From assembly GCF_036670015.1 (NCBI RefSeq), contig NZ_CP137636.1:1652501-1716500 (forward strand): DNA of 64,000 bases, read 5' to 3'. The notes under the pieces are model-generated. The model did no database searches. It was not told the DNA's origin and saw only the letters and a list, made by a program, of their open reading frames with translations. The translations under genes were made by a program, and so were the position numbers. The DNA comes from Niallia sp. XMNu-256. Lineage in GTDB: Bacteria > Bacillota > Bacilli > Bacillales > Cytobacillaceae. Of this stretch, positions 44,290 to 53,825 are shown one piece after another (the stretch's first letter is position 1; each line of letters begins with the position of its first letter).

Positions 44290-44490
44290 TAAATACATTC
44301 ATAATCTTTTACCCTATAAGAATATTTTTAACCTTACTTATCCACAGTTAAAAATTTCCAAAAGCTTAACAGAAATAAATAACATTAAAAAGCGTTCTTC
44401 TGTATAGGACTATGGTATGTTTGTGATCGCCATTCTGAGTTTTAAAGATAAAGATTCTTGAACACGTTTAAAAATACGTGTTATTTTTGT
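44290..44490 (+). pseudogene. Holin-like toxin module, copy 2 (toxin deleted in part)
   Basis: Upstream sequence and terminator match copy 1, but the toxin keeps only its second half (GMFVIAILSFKDKDS, ending at TGA 44461). The segment with the ribosome binding site and the first ~12 residues is deleted. At 44597-44632 a short piece of the hairpin-rich element follows. Confidence 0.65.
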
Positions 44491-44687
44491 TGCTAACAAA
44501 CCTGACAGTAAAATGTATTGGTATAATTTAAATTAACTTTAATTCAAATTCATGTGAATCCTAGCAATTTATCTTAATTAAAAGAGTGAGTGTTAAAGGC
44601 AAGGAAGACGGTTTTATAGGGGCATTCAACGTAATGAACTGGAAATAAGTAGAGTAATTACTTGCAGGTTGAAAGGGGGTCTCTATT

Positions 44688-45518
44688 TTGCGTTCAATTC
44701 GAAAGTTATTTCAATTATTTGTAGACAAACCCATTAAAAAAGGAGTAGTTCTGAAGGATCGCTATGAGGTATTGAGCGTTATAGGAACTGGAAGCTATGG
44801 GATTGTTTATCTGTGCAAAGATTTAAAAACAAACGAGAATAGAGTGGTCAAACAGCTTCGTCCAAGCAAGCGTCATAAAGAGGTGGAGATGTTTGAACAT
44901 GAAATCTCGGTTTTGCGTAAGCTTGACCACAAAAACATACCGAAGTTATTTGAATCCTTTTCAAATAACGGATCCTTATTTTATGTCATGAGTTTTATTG
45001 AAGGAGATAATCTAGAAGACCAAATCTTTTTTAGAAAAAATACTTTTAACGAGAAAGAGTCTTTACTAGTTGTTTCTCAACTGCTTGAATTAGTAAATTA
45101 TCTTCACAAAAAAGATATTTACCATCAAGATTTACGTATTCCAAACATGTTACTAAATAACAAGGACCTTTTTTTGATCGATTTTGGTTTGTCAAAGCAT
45201 AGAGTCACAGTTGATCCATTGCACTCACCTATTCATTCTTCACCTAACCAACAAGACGAAATTCTAGATATGAAACAGCAGGACTATTATGATTTAGGAG
45301 AAATCCTTTTATATTTACTTTATACGAACTACTCTTCCAAAAACAGAAAAGCCCTTCCTTGGACGGAAGAACTTTCTTTAGAAAATGAAACTGCTTATTT
45401 GTTAAAAAGACTACTACAAATTAAGGAACCTTACTCAAATACTAGTGAAATTTCAACTGACCTTCAGGCTGCCCTTAAAGCAACTGAAAAGTCAATTAAT
45501 AATAGAAAAGAGGATTAG
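44688..45518 (+). CDS. Serine/threonine protein kinase (YbdM-like)
   Basis: This 276-aa protein is a compact eukaryotic-type kinase: GTGSYGIVYL (Gly loop), VVKQL (Lys), HQDLRIPNML (catalytic loop, HQD in place of HRD) and IDFGLS. There is no membrane segment or extracellular domain, as in B. subtilis YbdM. TTG 44688 follows AAAGGGGG. Its stop overlaps by four bases the stop of the convergent Arg/Ser-rich gene. Confidence 0.85.
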   Translation: MRSIRKLFQLFVDKPIKKGVVLKDRYEVLSVIGTGSYGIVYLCKDLKTNENRVVKQLRPSKRHKEVEMFEHEISVLRKLDHKNIPKLFESFSNNGSLFYVMSFIEGDNLEDQIFFRKNTFNEKESLLVVSQLLELVNYLHKKDIYHQDLRIPNMLLNNKDLFLIDFGLSKHRVTVDPLHSPIHSSPNQQDEILDMKQQDYYDLGEILLYLLYTNYSSKNRKALPWTEELSLENETAYLLKRLLQIKEPYSNTSEISTDLQAALKATEKSINNRKED

Positions 45519-45718
45519 CTACTGCTTCGGCCTTTTCGTTTGTAGTAGTTACTTCCACTCATCGGAGATCGTTTATACCGTCGGTTACTACTACTACTGT
45601 CTCGGTGATAATAACGATTTCTTCTGTCACTACTGCTGCCTCTTCGATAACGGTCATGTCTTCGCTCGCTGCTACCTTGGGAAAGTTGCTTAATTTGTTT
45701 TATGATTTTTTTAAACAT
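45515..45718 (-). CDS. Arg/Ser-rich small protein (67 aa)
   Basis: GAGGT lies 6 bases before the minus-strand start. The peptide begins MFKKIIKQIKQL and then is almost wholly Arg, Ser, Tyr, Asn and His (SDRRNRYYHRDSSSSNRRYK). Such a sequence is disordered and full of possible phosphorylation sites. It converges on the kinase gene, so a kinase-substrate link is tempting but unproven. Confidence 0.6.
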   Translation of the reverse strand: MFKKIIKQIKQLSQGSSERRHDRYRRGSSSDRRNRYYHRDSSSSNRRYKRSPMSGSNYYKRKGRSSS

Positions 45719-45946
45719 TTTTTACCTCTTTTCATTTTTTTAGCTTTTTGTTTAGTCTGATAAAAAATTAAAAATTAGTACTAGACTTGGCAAAGTCTGG
45801 CCTAACTATACTTGTCCAAAGTCTCATGAATTAAATCAGTTATCCACATAGAATCCAAGTATATATTTTATACGGATGCACTAAATATAAGATTCATCGT
45901 TTTTAATTTAATGAATAAACTCAATTTGATAATCTAAAAAGGGAAA

Positions 45947-46336
45947 TTAGATAACTTGAATGATATCATGATCTGTACTTACTACTCCTTCGTTAAAAGT
46001 GAGCTTTGTTTTAAAATGGTAGGATATTTCTTGTGTTGAAGCTAGGGCATTAGCAGGTATCTGAAAGGAAAAAGGAATTTTTTTAAATTCTCCTGAATGA
46101 ATAAGTGTTGATGTTAAAATAGTTGTTGCATCGATTACTTTTTCTTCATTTGTAGTTTGATCACTAACAACCAAATCACAGTCAATTCTTTTTAATTGTT
46201 GTTTAATTACACCACCTTTGATCAGGAAATACCCATGAACGGGATCACCAGGCTTATAATACGTTTCCTTTTGCAAGATAAGATTGATTTGTGCGGAACC
46301 TACTCCTAAAAGAGACATGTATTTTCTCAGTATCAA
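45947..46336 (-). CDS. spo0M: Spo0M-family protein (short form)
   Basis: This 129-aa protein matches the N-terminal arrestin-like half of Spo0M (VGSAQINLILQKETYYKPGD, then VHGYFLIKGG). Spo0M of B. subtilis is ~258 aa and affects sporulation control. The reading ends cleanly at a stop, so it may be a short family member or a truncated copy. GGAGGG lies 6 bases before TTG 46336, preferred over ATG 46318. Confidence 0.75.
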   Translation of the reverse strand: MILRKYMSLLGVGSAQINLILQKETYYKPGDPVHGYFLIKGGVIKQQLKRIDCDLVVSDQTTNEEKVIDATTILTSTLIHSGEFKKIPFSFQIPANALASTQEISYHFKTKLTFNEGVVSTDHDIIQVI

Positions 46337-46491
46337 CAGATACCCTCCTGAATTATTTTTACCATTATTTAATACTTAATTTAGACTTTATAAATTATTC
46401 ATCAATAGGTTTTTCGATTCGTGCCTTATCTTTCAAAAATTAAATACTATCTATATTCCATACTTCCCTTCCTACCAAAATTGGCTAAATA

Positions 46492-46562
46492 AAAAAACCT
46501 TTACCAACAGGTAAAGGTTTTTTATACACATAAAGACCTTTATCTATTGGTAAAGGTCTTGC
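46492..46562. terminator. Two consecutive hairpins
   Basis: AAACCTTTACC/GGTAAAGGTTT with T runs and then AGACCTTTA/TAAAGGTCT are near-copies of each other. They could terminate the minus-strand Spo0M gene or plus-strand read-through. The interval to 46835 shows nothing else. Confidence 0.6.
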
Positions 46563-46835
46563 TAACAACGTTATGTTGCCAACAAAGCCGAGAGTGATAA
46601 CACTCTGTAATGACGACTTTATTGTAAAAGCTACTCCCCTTTAGGAGAACTATTCAACCAATTAAAGCTAATATAATATATTCTCTATAAACATGTCAAA
46701 TATTAACTTCAATTCTGGCAATTCGTGACCGCCTAAAATTATCGGAACGCTATCAAAAACAACCGTTTAAATTATTCTTCCCTATTAATATCAGATTTAC
46801 TTTCATTCTAACATAATTTGCCATTTCCCTTATTC

Positions 46836-46975
46836 AAGATAACGGTTCCATCCCAAGCAAAGAAGATACTGATGTAACAGAACGCGGAAAGATTTTAGGA
46901 ATAGAGGTACTAGATGTTATCGTTAATGCAGATGTTGGGTATTACTACAGCATGAAAGAAAAGGGATATATCTAA
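46836..46975 (+). pseudogene. radC: radC 3' remnant
   Basis: This corresponds to the last ~45 codons of the short radC ([29 protein letters not shown]) with a deletion inside. A HTH-type gene follows after 18 bases, so the two genes may once have been neighbours. Confidence 0.75.
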
Positions 46976-46993
46976 AACAGAAGGGGAGATTAA

Positions 46994-47488
46994 ATGAAAA
47001 ATACAACCAAGCGTATTGTTGAAAAGTTTTCGAGTTTAGAAGAAAAAGTGTTGGAGATGACTGGAAGTGGGCTAGTGGCAGGTGAAGATACACAATCTTT
47101 AGATTCGGTGGGGGGCGTCTTTTTACAATTAGCTTTGTTTTTTGAAGATCCAGATGAAGCTCATTTTGATTTAGCATGCCTTTATAAACATTTAGATAAT
47201 GATTGGTTAGAATGGGCTCTAGAGTTGATCACTCAATTCTTCCGGGAGGAGACGTTTTTAATTCAAAATCCTTCCTTTGCGATTATTAAAAATGGCTCTG
47301 ATTATCTGAATTTAACTCAATTTGCACAGTTTTTAACAGATCAAGGCTTAAGGTATGACAGGCAAAAGGTCAATTTATATTACGAGCGAGGAAAAATTCC
47401 TCAACCTGATTTGTTGATTGGTGGTACGAAATATTGGTCCCGAGCAACTGCTTTTAGATATATGGAACAGGAAAAAAGGCGTCTATAG
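46994..47488 (+). CDS. Plasmid-type protein with C-terminal HTH-like region (164 aa)
   Basis: GGGGAG lies 7 bases before ATG 46994. The first ~95 residues are acidic and helical. The last ~65 (LNLTQFAQFLTDQGLRYDRQ, then LLIGGTKYWSRATAFRYMEQ) resemble a winged or MerR-like DNA-binding segment. The family is not recognised further. Its place after a radC tail suggests a plasmid maintenance or regulatory role. Confidence 0.55.
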   Translation: MKNTTKRIVEKFSSLEEKVLEMTGSGLVAGEDTQSLDSVGGVFLQLALFFEDPDEAHFDLACLYKHLDNDWLEWALELITQFFREETFLIQNPSFAIIKNGSDYLNLTQFAQFLTDQGLRYDRQKVNLYYERGKIPQPDLLIGGTKYWSRATAFRYMEQEKRRL

Positions 47489-47504
47489 AAGTTGTATTCA
47501 GGAA

Positions 47505-47635
47505 TGAAGGGATTGTACTGAAGTGTAAGAATTCCTATTCTGAGGTAGGCAAGCTAAAGTCACTCATGGATTAAGGTTATTAATTATCAATATGATGGTG
47601 TGTTTATTACAGGTTTAAGAAAAGGGGTTTTCAAA
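47505..47635 (+). pseudogene. DNA ligase fragment
   Basis: IVLKCKNS, then VINYQYDGVFITGLRKG match motifs IV-V of the ligase at 16605-17432 (IVLKKADS, VINYQYADVLVTGLRKD), with stops between. It is a relic of a second ligase copy. Sequence from here to 48070 contains only broken frames of unknown origin. Confidence 0.65.
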
Positions 47636-48070
47636 CATTAGCCGAAGCTATCGTTCAGGGATTCAAGAGAAGGGCATTGAACTTGAAAACGTTCAATTCT
47701 TCGAAGCCATTCCAGGATGGTGTGCTAGCAACGATTTCCGGTCCAGCTGTTGTCTTTTGAACACATAAACTTATTCAACAATTTGGTATTTATATACAAT
47801 CCGTTCTCCCAGTGATGGAAGAAATACAGCGTAATGGCAAAACAGCGATGATTGCTGGATACCATTAAAGATACCTCTCGACAAGCTATTTGCCGTTTAC
47901 AAGATAGGAAGTTTAATTAATTTATCTTTAATATAATCATCCTCTTTATTAAGACCTACATCATAGCTGTTTTCTAAATCTAATAAGTTAAAATTAAAAT
48001 AGTAATTAACTTCATCACTTTATTTTTTTTCATAATAATGAGAAAGTGTTTTGCAAAATAAAAGTGCATA

Positions 48071-48255
48071 GTATTGCATAGAAAAAATTACACTGCAACT
48101 TTACATGGAGACGTGGGCATGCTAGCCTTTTTGGCATAGCTAAACCTTATGGCTACTGGCTTCTTGTCTAATAATGCATGCCTATGAGGCTCCATGTCAA
48201 GCGAAATTCTTCATTTGTAATTGCAACTTTGTGGATTTTTTCTCTGCAAAATACA
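48071..48255. repeat. Long imperfect inverted repeat (MITE-like)
   Basis: GTATTGCATAGAAAAAAT at the left end mirrors ATTTTTTCTCTGCAAAATAC at the right. Inside, ACATGGAG (48103) pairs with CTCCATGT (48190) and GCATGC (48117) with GCATGC (48176). There is no coding. It could be a miniature transposable element or a long hairpin transcript. Confidence 0.5.
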
Positions 48256-48329
48256 ACCCTATAGATGAAATGAGAATAGGCGGGTAATATGCCCTCGTTT
48301 TCAGTAGGCAAAAGCAGCACCTTGGGATA

Positions 48330-48623
48330 TTATTTCTTCTCCACTTTGACTACTGTTTTACCTAAACTATTTTTTTCTAAATACCCTATTACGTCATCAT
48401 GAACCTGTATATTATCACCCGAAAGGATGTTTTCATCAGAAAAACGAATCTCGGTCCCGTCCTCACTTTTTCCATAATAATGATCACCATCAATCTTGGT
48501 AATCGTGTATTCGATCATATTTTTATTAATTGTATTGTTGACAGGAGTAGCTGTATGACCTCTTACTAATAATAATAATAAAATGGATGACAGCGCCACA
48601 AGGATGATTATTCTTTTGAACAT
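48330..48623 (-). CDS. Small exported or membrane-anchored protein (97 aa)
   Basis: GAAGGAGG precedes the minus-strand ATG. An N-terminal hydrophobic segment (IIILVALSSILLLLLV) is followed by a strand-rich ~65-residue domain (YTITKIDGDHYYGKSEDGTE) resembling a small beta barrel of the OB type. The anchor suggests the domain lies outside the membrane. The family is not recognised. Confidence 0.65.
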   Translation of the reverse strand: MFKRIIILVALSSILLLLLVRGHTATPVNNTINKNMIEYTITKIDGDHYYGKSEDGTEIRFSDENILSGDNIQVHDDVIGYLEKNSLGKTVVKVEKK

Positions 48624-48845
48624 GTTTCTACCTCCTTCTTTTTATTGTAAAAGATAAAAGAGGAAAGTAAATACTTCTATTTTCCTTTTTCTTCACTACT
48701 ATGCACAATGGAAACATCTTAAGTATTGAATTTTGAGTTAATGAGTAATTTTATTCTTAGAAGAGGTGTTTTGTTAATTTGTATGTATAAAAGAATAGTA
48801 GTTTGGAAAGAATATATAACGAGGTTAGCAGGGAGGGGAAAATAG

Positions 48846-48965
48846 ATGTCTAAAGAAGGAAAATTAACTATATCAAATTTTGTTTGTAATGATCAATTTG
48901 AACTGAGTCCTTACCTATCCTATTTGTTTAATCAGTTATCTAATCAATCAGCATATAAAAGGTAG
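48846..48965 (+). CDS. Possible 39-aa peptide or gene remnant
   Basis: GGGAGGGG lies 8 bases before ATG 48846, an excellent site. The peptide (MSKEGKLTISNFVCNDQFEL, ending in SAYKR) is not recognised and may be the N-terminus of a lost gene. Nothing else is visible up to the HU gene except short frames. Confidence 0.4.
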   Translation: MSKEGKLTISNFVCNDQFELSPYLSYLFNQLSNQSAYKR

Positions 48966-49356
48966 CCAAAGATCCAACACTTAGATCGACAACATGATAA
49001 ATCCTTAATGACGTTCAAGTAACTATATTTGTAAATCCTGAAGTGTAATAAGAAGAGAGACTAACTTGTTTTCACAAAACGAAAAAGAGCCCTTAAAATT
49101 TCCAAGTTTTTATGTACATGTAAGGTTCATGAGAAGACGACTTTTACTTCGAATGGTTCTTACATGCCACCGAAGGTAGCCTGTAAATGGTTTTAACAAA
49201 CAATTGTTTTGTTAGGTGAGGGATTATCTGTTAGAAATTGTGGATAAAGATTTTTGGAGCATTTCATAGGGTATTGATTGAAACAGAATACTATTCTACT
49301 ATATGCTATATTTGTAGTTCTTACATATAAAAATAGAAAAATAGAGGTGTATAAGA

Positions 49357-49629
49357 ATTAATAAACCAGATTTAGTAAAAGCTGTGGCAACACAAGCTGA
49401 ACTGACACAGAAAGATGCAACAAAAGCAGTTGATGCGTTATTTGATACGATTTCTAACACACTTGCTCAAGAAGAAAAAATTCAATTAGTTGGATTTGGA
49501 ACGTTTGAAGTACGTGACCGTTCTGCTAGAAAAGGACGTAATCCACAAACCGGTGAAGAAATTGAGATTGCAGCTTCTAAAGTTCCGGCTTTTAAACCAG
49601 GAAAAGAATTAAAAGAAGCCGTTAAATAA
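49357..49629 (+). CDS. HU-type DNA-binding protein with ATT start
   Basis: Read from ATT 49357 the protein is 90 aa, the normal HU length, with the first helix ([20 protein letters not shown]), [20 protein letters not shown] arm region and [13 protein letters not shown] end. AGAGGTG lies 7 bases before ATT. The duplicate at 53826 has ATG in the same context. A GTG at 49384 would remove helix 1 start and has no ribosome binding site. Expression may be low if ATT is the real start. Confidence 0.8.
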   Translation: MNKPDLVKAVATQAELTQKDATKAVDALFDTISNTLAQEEKIQLVGFGTFEVRDRSARKGRNPQTGEEIEIAASKVPAFKPGKELKEAVK

Positions 49630-49791
49630 AATTTTGTAAAGTGAAGAATACTCTGGATTGAAATTGAGTCCAGAGTATTTTTATTATAACTATTTATTTC
49701 ACTGATCCGAAAAGGTACAGGTTTTTATCCAATATATATTTTCGGCGTAATTTAACCAAAGAATTGAACAACCTAACAAAATATTTCTTGT

Positions 49792-49845
49792 AACAAAAAT
49801 GGTCGTTTTTGTTACGTCTCTACTAACTGATTAGAGGGATTAGAA
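49792..49845. repeat. Palindrome plus flank repeat, copy 2
   Basis: GTAACAAAAA and TTTTTGTTAC flank TGGTCG, followed by CTACTAACTGATTA. It lies downstream of HU and of the convergent gln operon and could act as a terminator for both. Confidence 0.55.
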
Positions 49846-49941
49846 AAATAGCAATCTGGTTGTAACAAAAATTTATGTTCTCACGGCTCTTTTTGTTCGC
49901 TTTTTGATCCCCAAAAAACCGGCAGAACCGTCTCCATGGCC

Positions 49942-50592
49942 CTACGCTTGCTTGCTTTCTAGTCTGCGTGCTACTAGGGACAGGCAGTAGTTGACGATGA
50001 AGTACATGAGTGCGACAAGAATAAAGACCGGAATAATAAAGTTAACGTTTTGTGCATAGATGATTTGGGCATTGTGCATTAATTCCGGTAAGGCAATGAT
50101 GACGCATAAGGAAGTGTCCTTCAATAACGAAATAAATTGGCTGACGATCGGAGGGATCATTCTCCGAAGGGCTTGTGGCATGACAATATGCCGTAATGTT
50201 TGGATGTAGGTCAATCCCGATGAACGTGCTGCTTCGATTTGACCTTTATCGATGGAATTCATGCCTCCCCGGACAATCTCCGCCAGCATCGCCGATTCAA
50301 ACACCGTCAAAGCCGTGATCGCTGCAGCCGTCACGCTAAGCTTGAGCCCTACTTCCGGGAGTGCAAAAAAGGTAAAGAAAATAATCAGCAAAAGCGGCAT
50401 ATTCCGAATCGCCTCAATAAAGACGGCCACAACCCACGAGACAATCGGAATCTTGGCATACCGTAATGTCCCTAATAGAATCCCAATAATAAAACTTAAT
50501 ACAATCGAAATAAATGCAATGTATAATGTCACCCAAAAACCATCGACGAGGAATGTTAAATGATCGACTGAAAGAGCTCCTGCAATATCCAT
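49942..50592 (-). CDS. glnP: Polar amino-acid ABC permease (GlnP-type)
   Basis: This 216-aa protein has five helices and the EAA motif EAARSSGLTYIQTLRHIVMP typical of HisMQ-type permeases. It pairs with the following upstream-encoded permease as a heterodimer. It is the last gene of a four-gene minus-strand operon (ATPase, SBP, permease, permease), and only 15 bases separate it from the partner. Confidence 0.88.
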   Translation of the reverse strand: MDIAGALSVDHLTFLVDGFWVTLYIAFISIVLSFIIGILLGTLRYAKIPIVSWVVAVFIEAIRNMPLLLIIFFTFFALPEVGLKLSVTAAAITALTVFESAMLAEIVRGGMNSIDKGQIEAARSSGLTYIQTLRHIVMPQALRRMIPPIVSQFISLLKDTSLCVIIALPELMHNAQIIYAQNVNFIIPVFILVALMYFIVNYCLSLVARRLESKQA

Positions 50593-50607
50593 AAATTCCC
50601 CTCCTTA

Positions 50608-51258
50608 CTAACTTCTCGCCAGGCGTTTTTCCAAATACCCAACGCCAAGACTTAATGGTATCGTCAACACAAGATAGAAGAGTCCGACAAAAATATACAC
50701 ATCAAATGTAACAAATGTTTGGGAGGAAACAATATCCCCAAAGTACATTAAATCCAACCCTGCAATGATTCCTAAGATAGATGAGTTTTTTACAAGATTA
50801 ATAAACTGGTTGCCAATCGGCGGAATCACGATTTTCATAGCCTGCGGCAAAATAATCGTCTTCATTGCCTGGAGATAGCTAAGACCCGATGATCTGGCTG
50901 CCTCCATTTGCCCTTTCGGAACAGATTGTATTCCAGCCCGTATCGCTTCGGCAATAAAGGAAGCGGTATAAATGGAAAGGGCAATCGTACCTGCGACGAA
51001 TCCGGTCAACGTGACTCCTACGGCAGGAAGACCAACATAGAAAAAGAAGGCGATGATAAGAAGAGGAATATTTCTAATAAACTCCACATATGCGGTACCA
51101 ATCCAATTTAACGGTTTAATCGGGGCAATTCTCATAACGGCCACAATCACACCAATGACAAAACTCCCAACCAGACCAATGAGGCTGGCAAATATCGTAT
51201 TTTTAAAACCTTCCAAATATGTATCGAGATTATCGATTAGTATTGAAAAATCAAGCAT
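50608..51258 (-). CDS. glnM: Polar amino-acid ABC permease (GlnM-type)
   Basis: This 216-aa protein has five helices and the EAA motif MEAARSSGLSYLQAMKTIIL. It is the partner of the adjacent permease. The gene order matches glnQHMP of B. subtilis. Codon use is visibly richer in G/C than in the flanking plasmid genes. Confidence 0.88.
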   Translation of the reverse strand: MLDFSILIDNLDTYLEGFKNTIFASLIGLVGSFVIGVIVAVMRIAPIKPLNWIGTAYVEFIRNIPLLIIAFFFYVGLPAVGVTLTGFVAGTIALSIYTASFIAEAIRAGIQSVPKGQMEAARSSGLSYLQAMKTIILPQAMKIVIPPIGNQFINLVKNSSILGIIAGLDLMYFGDIVSSQTFVTFDVYIFVGLFYLVLTIPLSLGVGYLEKRLARS

Positions 51259-51330
51259 ATAGATCTTCCCCTTTTTCGTAAGAAGTGGTCAGGATGAGCA
51301 CACTCGCGCTCATCCTAATATCAACCGATG

Positions 51331-52143
51331 TTAGTTGGCTTTGATCCATTTTTTATGGATTTCATCGTACTTTCCGTTGTCTTTCATCTTCTTTAACGCA
51401 TCATTGATGGCGTCGACTAATTCTTTATTTCCTTTTTTAACAGCAATTCCGTAAGGCTCGTCTGTAAAAGTTCCGCCAACCAATTGATAGTTAGAATCTT
51501 GATCTGCCATTCCGTAGAGGATGGAATCATCCGTTGTCAGGGCATCACCTTGACCGGATTTTAACGCAGTGAAAGCTTCTGTATAGTTTTCAAATTCCAA
51601 AACAGTTGTATCTGGCGCTTTTTCACGAATGTTCAGGGCAGAAGTGGAGCCTTTCACCGCAAGAACCTTAGTTCCCTTATTCAAATCCTCGATGCTTTTT
51701 ATTGGGCTTCCTTTTTTGACAAGAAGGGATTGGCCGGCATCAAAGTAAACATCAGAGAAATCAACCTCTTTTTTACGTTCCTCTGAAATCGTCATGGTGG
51801 CCACAATCATATCGATATCGCCATTATTTAACATTGGAATACGAGTTTTGGAGGTAACCTCTTTAAATTCAATCTTTTTCTCATCACCAAGGATTTCTTT
51901 TGCCAACTCTTTAGAAATATCAATATCAAAACCTTCGACTTCTCCAGTAGAAGGATTCTTAAGTCCAAATAATCGTGTATCATATTTGACGCCGACAACA
52001 ATTTTGTCTCTCTCTTTAATTTGGTCCAGCCCATTTGTGGCTGTACCTGACGTTTTTTCATCGCTTTTACCGCATGCCGCAAGCAGCATGGATGCCGATA
52101 ATAAAAGAACACCGGCAAGTTTACTTGCTTTACTCTTAAACAT
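51331..52143 (-). CDS. glnH: Glutamine-type ABC substrate-binding lipoprotein
   Basis: This 270-aa lipoprotein (LLSASMLLAACGKS; lipidated Cys24) has the SBP family 3 signature GFDIDISKELAKEIL and the ligand-contact region VATMTISEERKKEVDFSDVY. It binds glutamine or another polar amino acid outside the membrane. Confidence 0.9.
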   Translation of the reverse strand: MFKSKASKLAGVLLLSASMLLAACGKSDEKTSGTATNGLDQIKERDKIVVGVKYDTRLFGLKNPSTGEVEGFDIDISKELAKEILGDEKKIEFKEVTSKTRIPMLNNGDIDMIVATMTISEERKKEVDFSDVYFDAGQSLLVKKGSPIKSIEDLNKGTKVLAVKGSTSALNIREKAPDTTVLEFENYTEAFTALKSGQGDALTTDDSILYGMADQDSNYQLVGGTFTDEPYGIAVKKGNKELVDAINDALKKMKDNGKYDEIHKKWIKAN

Positions 52144-52161
52144 GTGAATCCCCCTTATTTT

Positions 52162-52890
52162 TTAATGATTTAAAATACGGCTAAGAAATACACGAGCTCT
52201 TTCTTCTTTTGGATTCGTGTAAAAATCAGCTGGTTTCCCTTCTTCCAAAATTCTCCCTTGGTCCATAAAAATAATGCGGTCCGCCACTTCTTTGGCAAAG
52301 CCCATTTCATGGGTAACGACGACCATCGTCATCCCTTCCATTGCCAAGGTTTTCATAACATCCAGTACTTCACCAATCATCTCTGGGTCAAGTGCCGATG
52401 TAGGCTCATCAAACAACATAATTTCAGGCTTCATGGCCAATCCCCTGGCAATGGCCACCCGTTGCTGCTGACCCCCTGATAGCTGCGATGGATATGAACC
52501 TGCTTTATCAGGGATTCCCACTTTTTCAAGATAGTATCTGGCTGTTTTTTCCGCGTCCTCTTTTGACTGTTTTAACACCATGGTCGGTGCAATGGTGATG
52601 TTATCCAGAACTGTTTTATGAGGATATAAATTAAAATGTTGGAATACCATTCCAATATTTCGCCTCAGCTCATTGATGTTTGTTTTTTTGTCATTGACTT
52701 TTACACCATCAACAGACAATTCTCCATCAGTGATGGTTTCCAGGTGATTAATACAGCGAAGCAACGTACTTTTCCCTGATCCAGATGGACCGATGACCAC
52801 GACCACTTCTCCCTTTTGAATTTCTAGATTAATATTTTTAAGAACATGAAAGTCTCCATAATACTTGTTTACGGAATCAAACTGAATCAT
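52162..52890 (-). CDS. glnQ: Polar amino-acid ABC ATPase (GlnQ-type)
   Basis: This 242-aa ATPase has Walker [10 protein letters not shown], signature [16 protein letters not shown], Walker [16 protein letters not shown] and VVTHEMGFA. It is the first gene of the minus-strand operon, with AGGAGG before its start. The interval to 53252 upstream shows no gene; its promoter should lie there. Confidence 0.92.
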   Translation of the reverse strand: MIQFDSVNKYYGDFHVLKNINLEIQKGEVVVVIGPSGSGKSTLLRCINHLETITDGELSVDGVKVNDKKTNINELRRNIGMVFQHFNLYPHKTVLDNITIAPTMVLKQSKEDAEKTARYYLEKVGIPDKAGSYPSQLSGGQQQRVAIARGLAMKPEIMLFDEPTSALDPEMIGEVLDVMKTLAMEGMTMVVVTHEMGFAKEVADRIIFMDQGRILEEGKPADFYTNPKEERARVFLSRILNH

Positions 52891-53252
52891 GCCAAACCTC
52901 CTTCACGTTGTATTTACTATGTAAGAATCTGTCTAGATGTTGGAAAATGGAAATTATTAACTAAAATTAGAATATAAAAATAATTGACAAGATTATTAAT
53001 ATATTACAATTCATTCTTCATTAAGTAAATATCAAACTAGTTTTATTTTTATAATATTACCTTTATTCTATCAATTTCTTTGAGATCTGCCAGCGGTCCC
53101 GTTATCATGCTAACACCTTTTATATTTGCTTTTGAAGCCAAGCTTCTCTCTATCTATAACCTAATTCAAATCGGCCAACCAGATATATATTCTGGATGAA
53201 CTTATAATACGAAGGACGCGATTGTTGCACAAATCATCAATTTAAACGACAG

Positions 53253-53360
53253 CGCGCATGTTTTATAGATTACAAGATTAGAGAGGAAAAGTTTGCCAAC
53301 CGCAGGGAGGTCGCACGTTTCATTCGGTTAATGAATAGGGTTGTTAAGTCCAGTACATAG
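53253..53360 (+). pseudogene. 3' remnant of the 93-aa plasmid gene
   Basis: About 108 bases match the last third of the gene at 20694-20975 (CFIDYKIRE, NRREVARFIR) at ~85 %, ending at the equivalent TAG. Again it directly precedes the hairpin-rich element. Confidence 0.8.
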
Positions 53361-53376
53361 GAAAAGAATGGACATT

Positions 53377-53714
53377 GGGCGGCAGCACTACAGATTGATC
53401 AGAAAGCAAAGGACGCTTTCTGTCATTCTGTACGTGTCGCTTCGGTATTAAATGGCCCGATAACCACGGTCTGTACGGCTAACGCCTACATTCCGTAGGT
53501 TCCTGTTCCATTTACGGCAAGCCGCCATACCGAACGAGCCGAAAACCTTTAAGGTCAAAGGCAAGGAAGACGGGTTTATAGGGGCATTGAACCCCCATAA
53601 ACCCGACTGTATACGGCTTCGCCTTAATACAGTTCGCTTCTAATTCTAAACTTGCTTTTAGCAGATTTAGAATTATTTGCTTTATTATAACGGCTTCAGG
53701 GCATCGAGCCCTTT
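53377..53714 (+). ncRNA. Hairpin-rich element, copy C
   Basis: This matches 20995-21330 of copy A at ~95 %, including the TTCGGTAT/ATACCGAA domain, the GGGTTTAT and CTGTAT hairpins, the TAATTCTAAA stem and the AGGGC stem. The outer AACGGC/GCCGTT pairing is lost at its right end. It ends ~110 bases before an HU pseudogene instead of radC. Confidence 0.6.
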
Positions 53715-53825
53715 ACTTTAAACTACTCTAAAACCTCATTGTTTTGTTGGGGGTTATTAGAAGTTATGAATGAAAGTTTTCAGCCCTTTTGTTCTTACAT
53801 ATCAAAAAAATAGAGGTGTATAAGA

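Noticed and set aside
48071-48255. Integron attC site or cassette
   Set aside because: No R'/R'' core sites or integrase are seen, and the arms are longer and less regular than attC.
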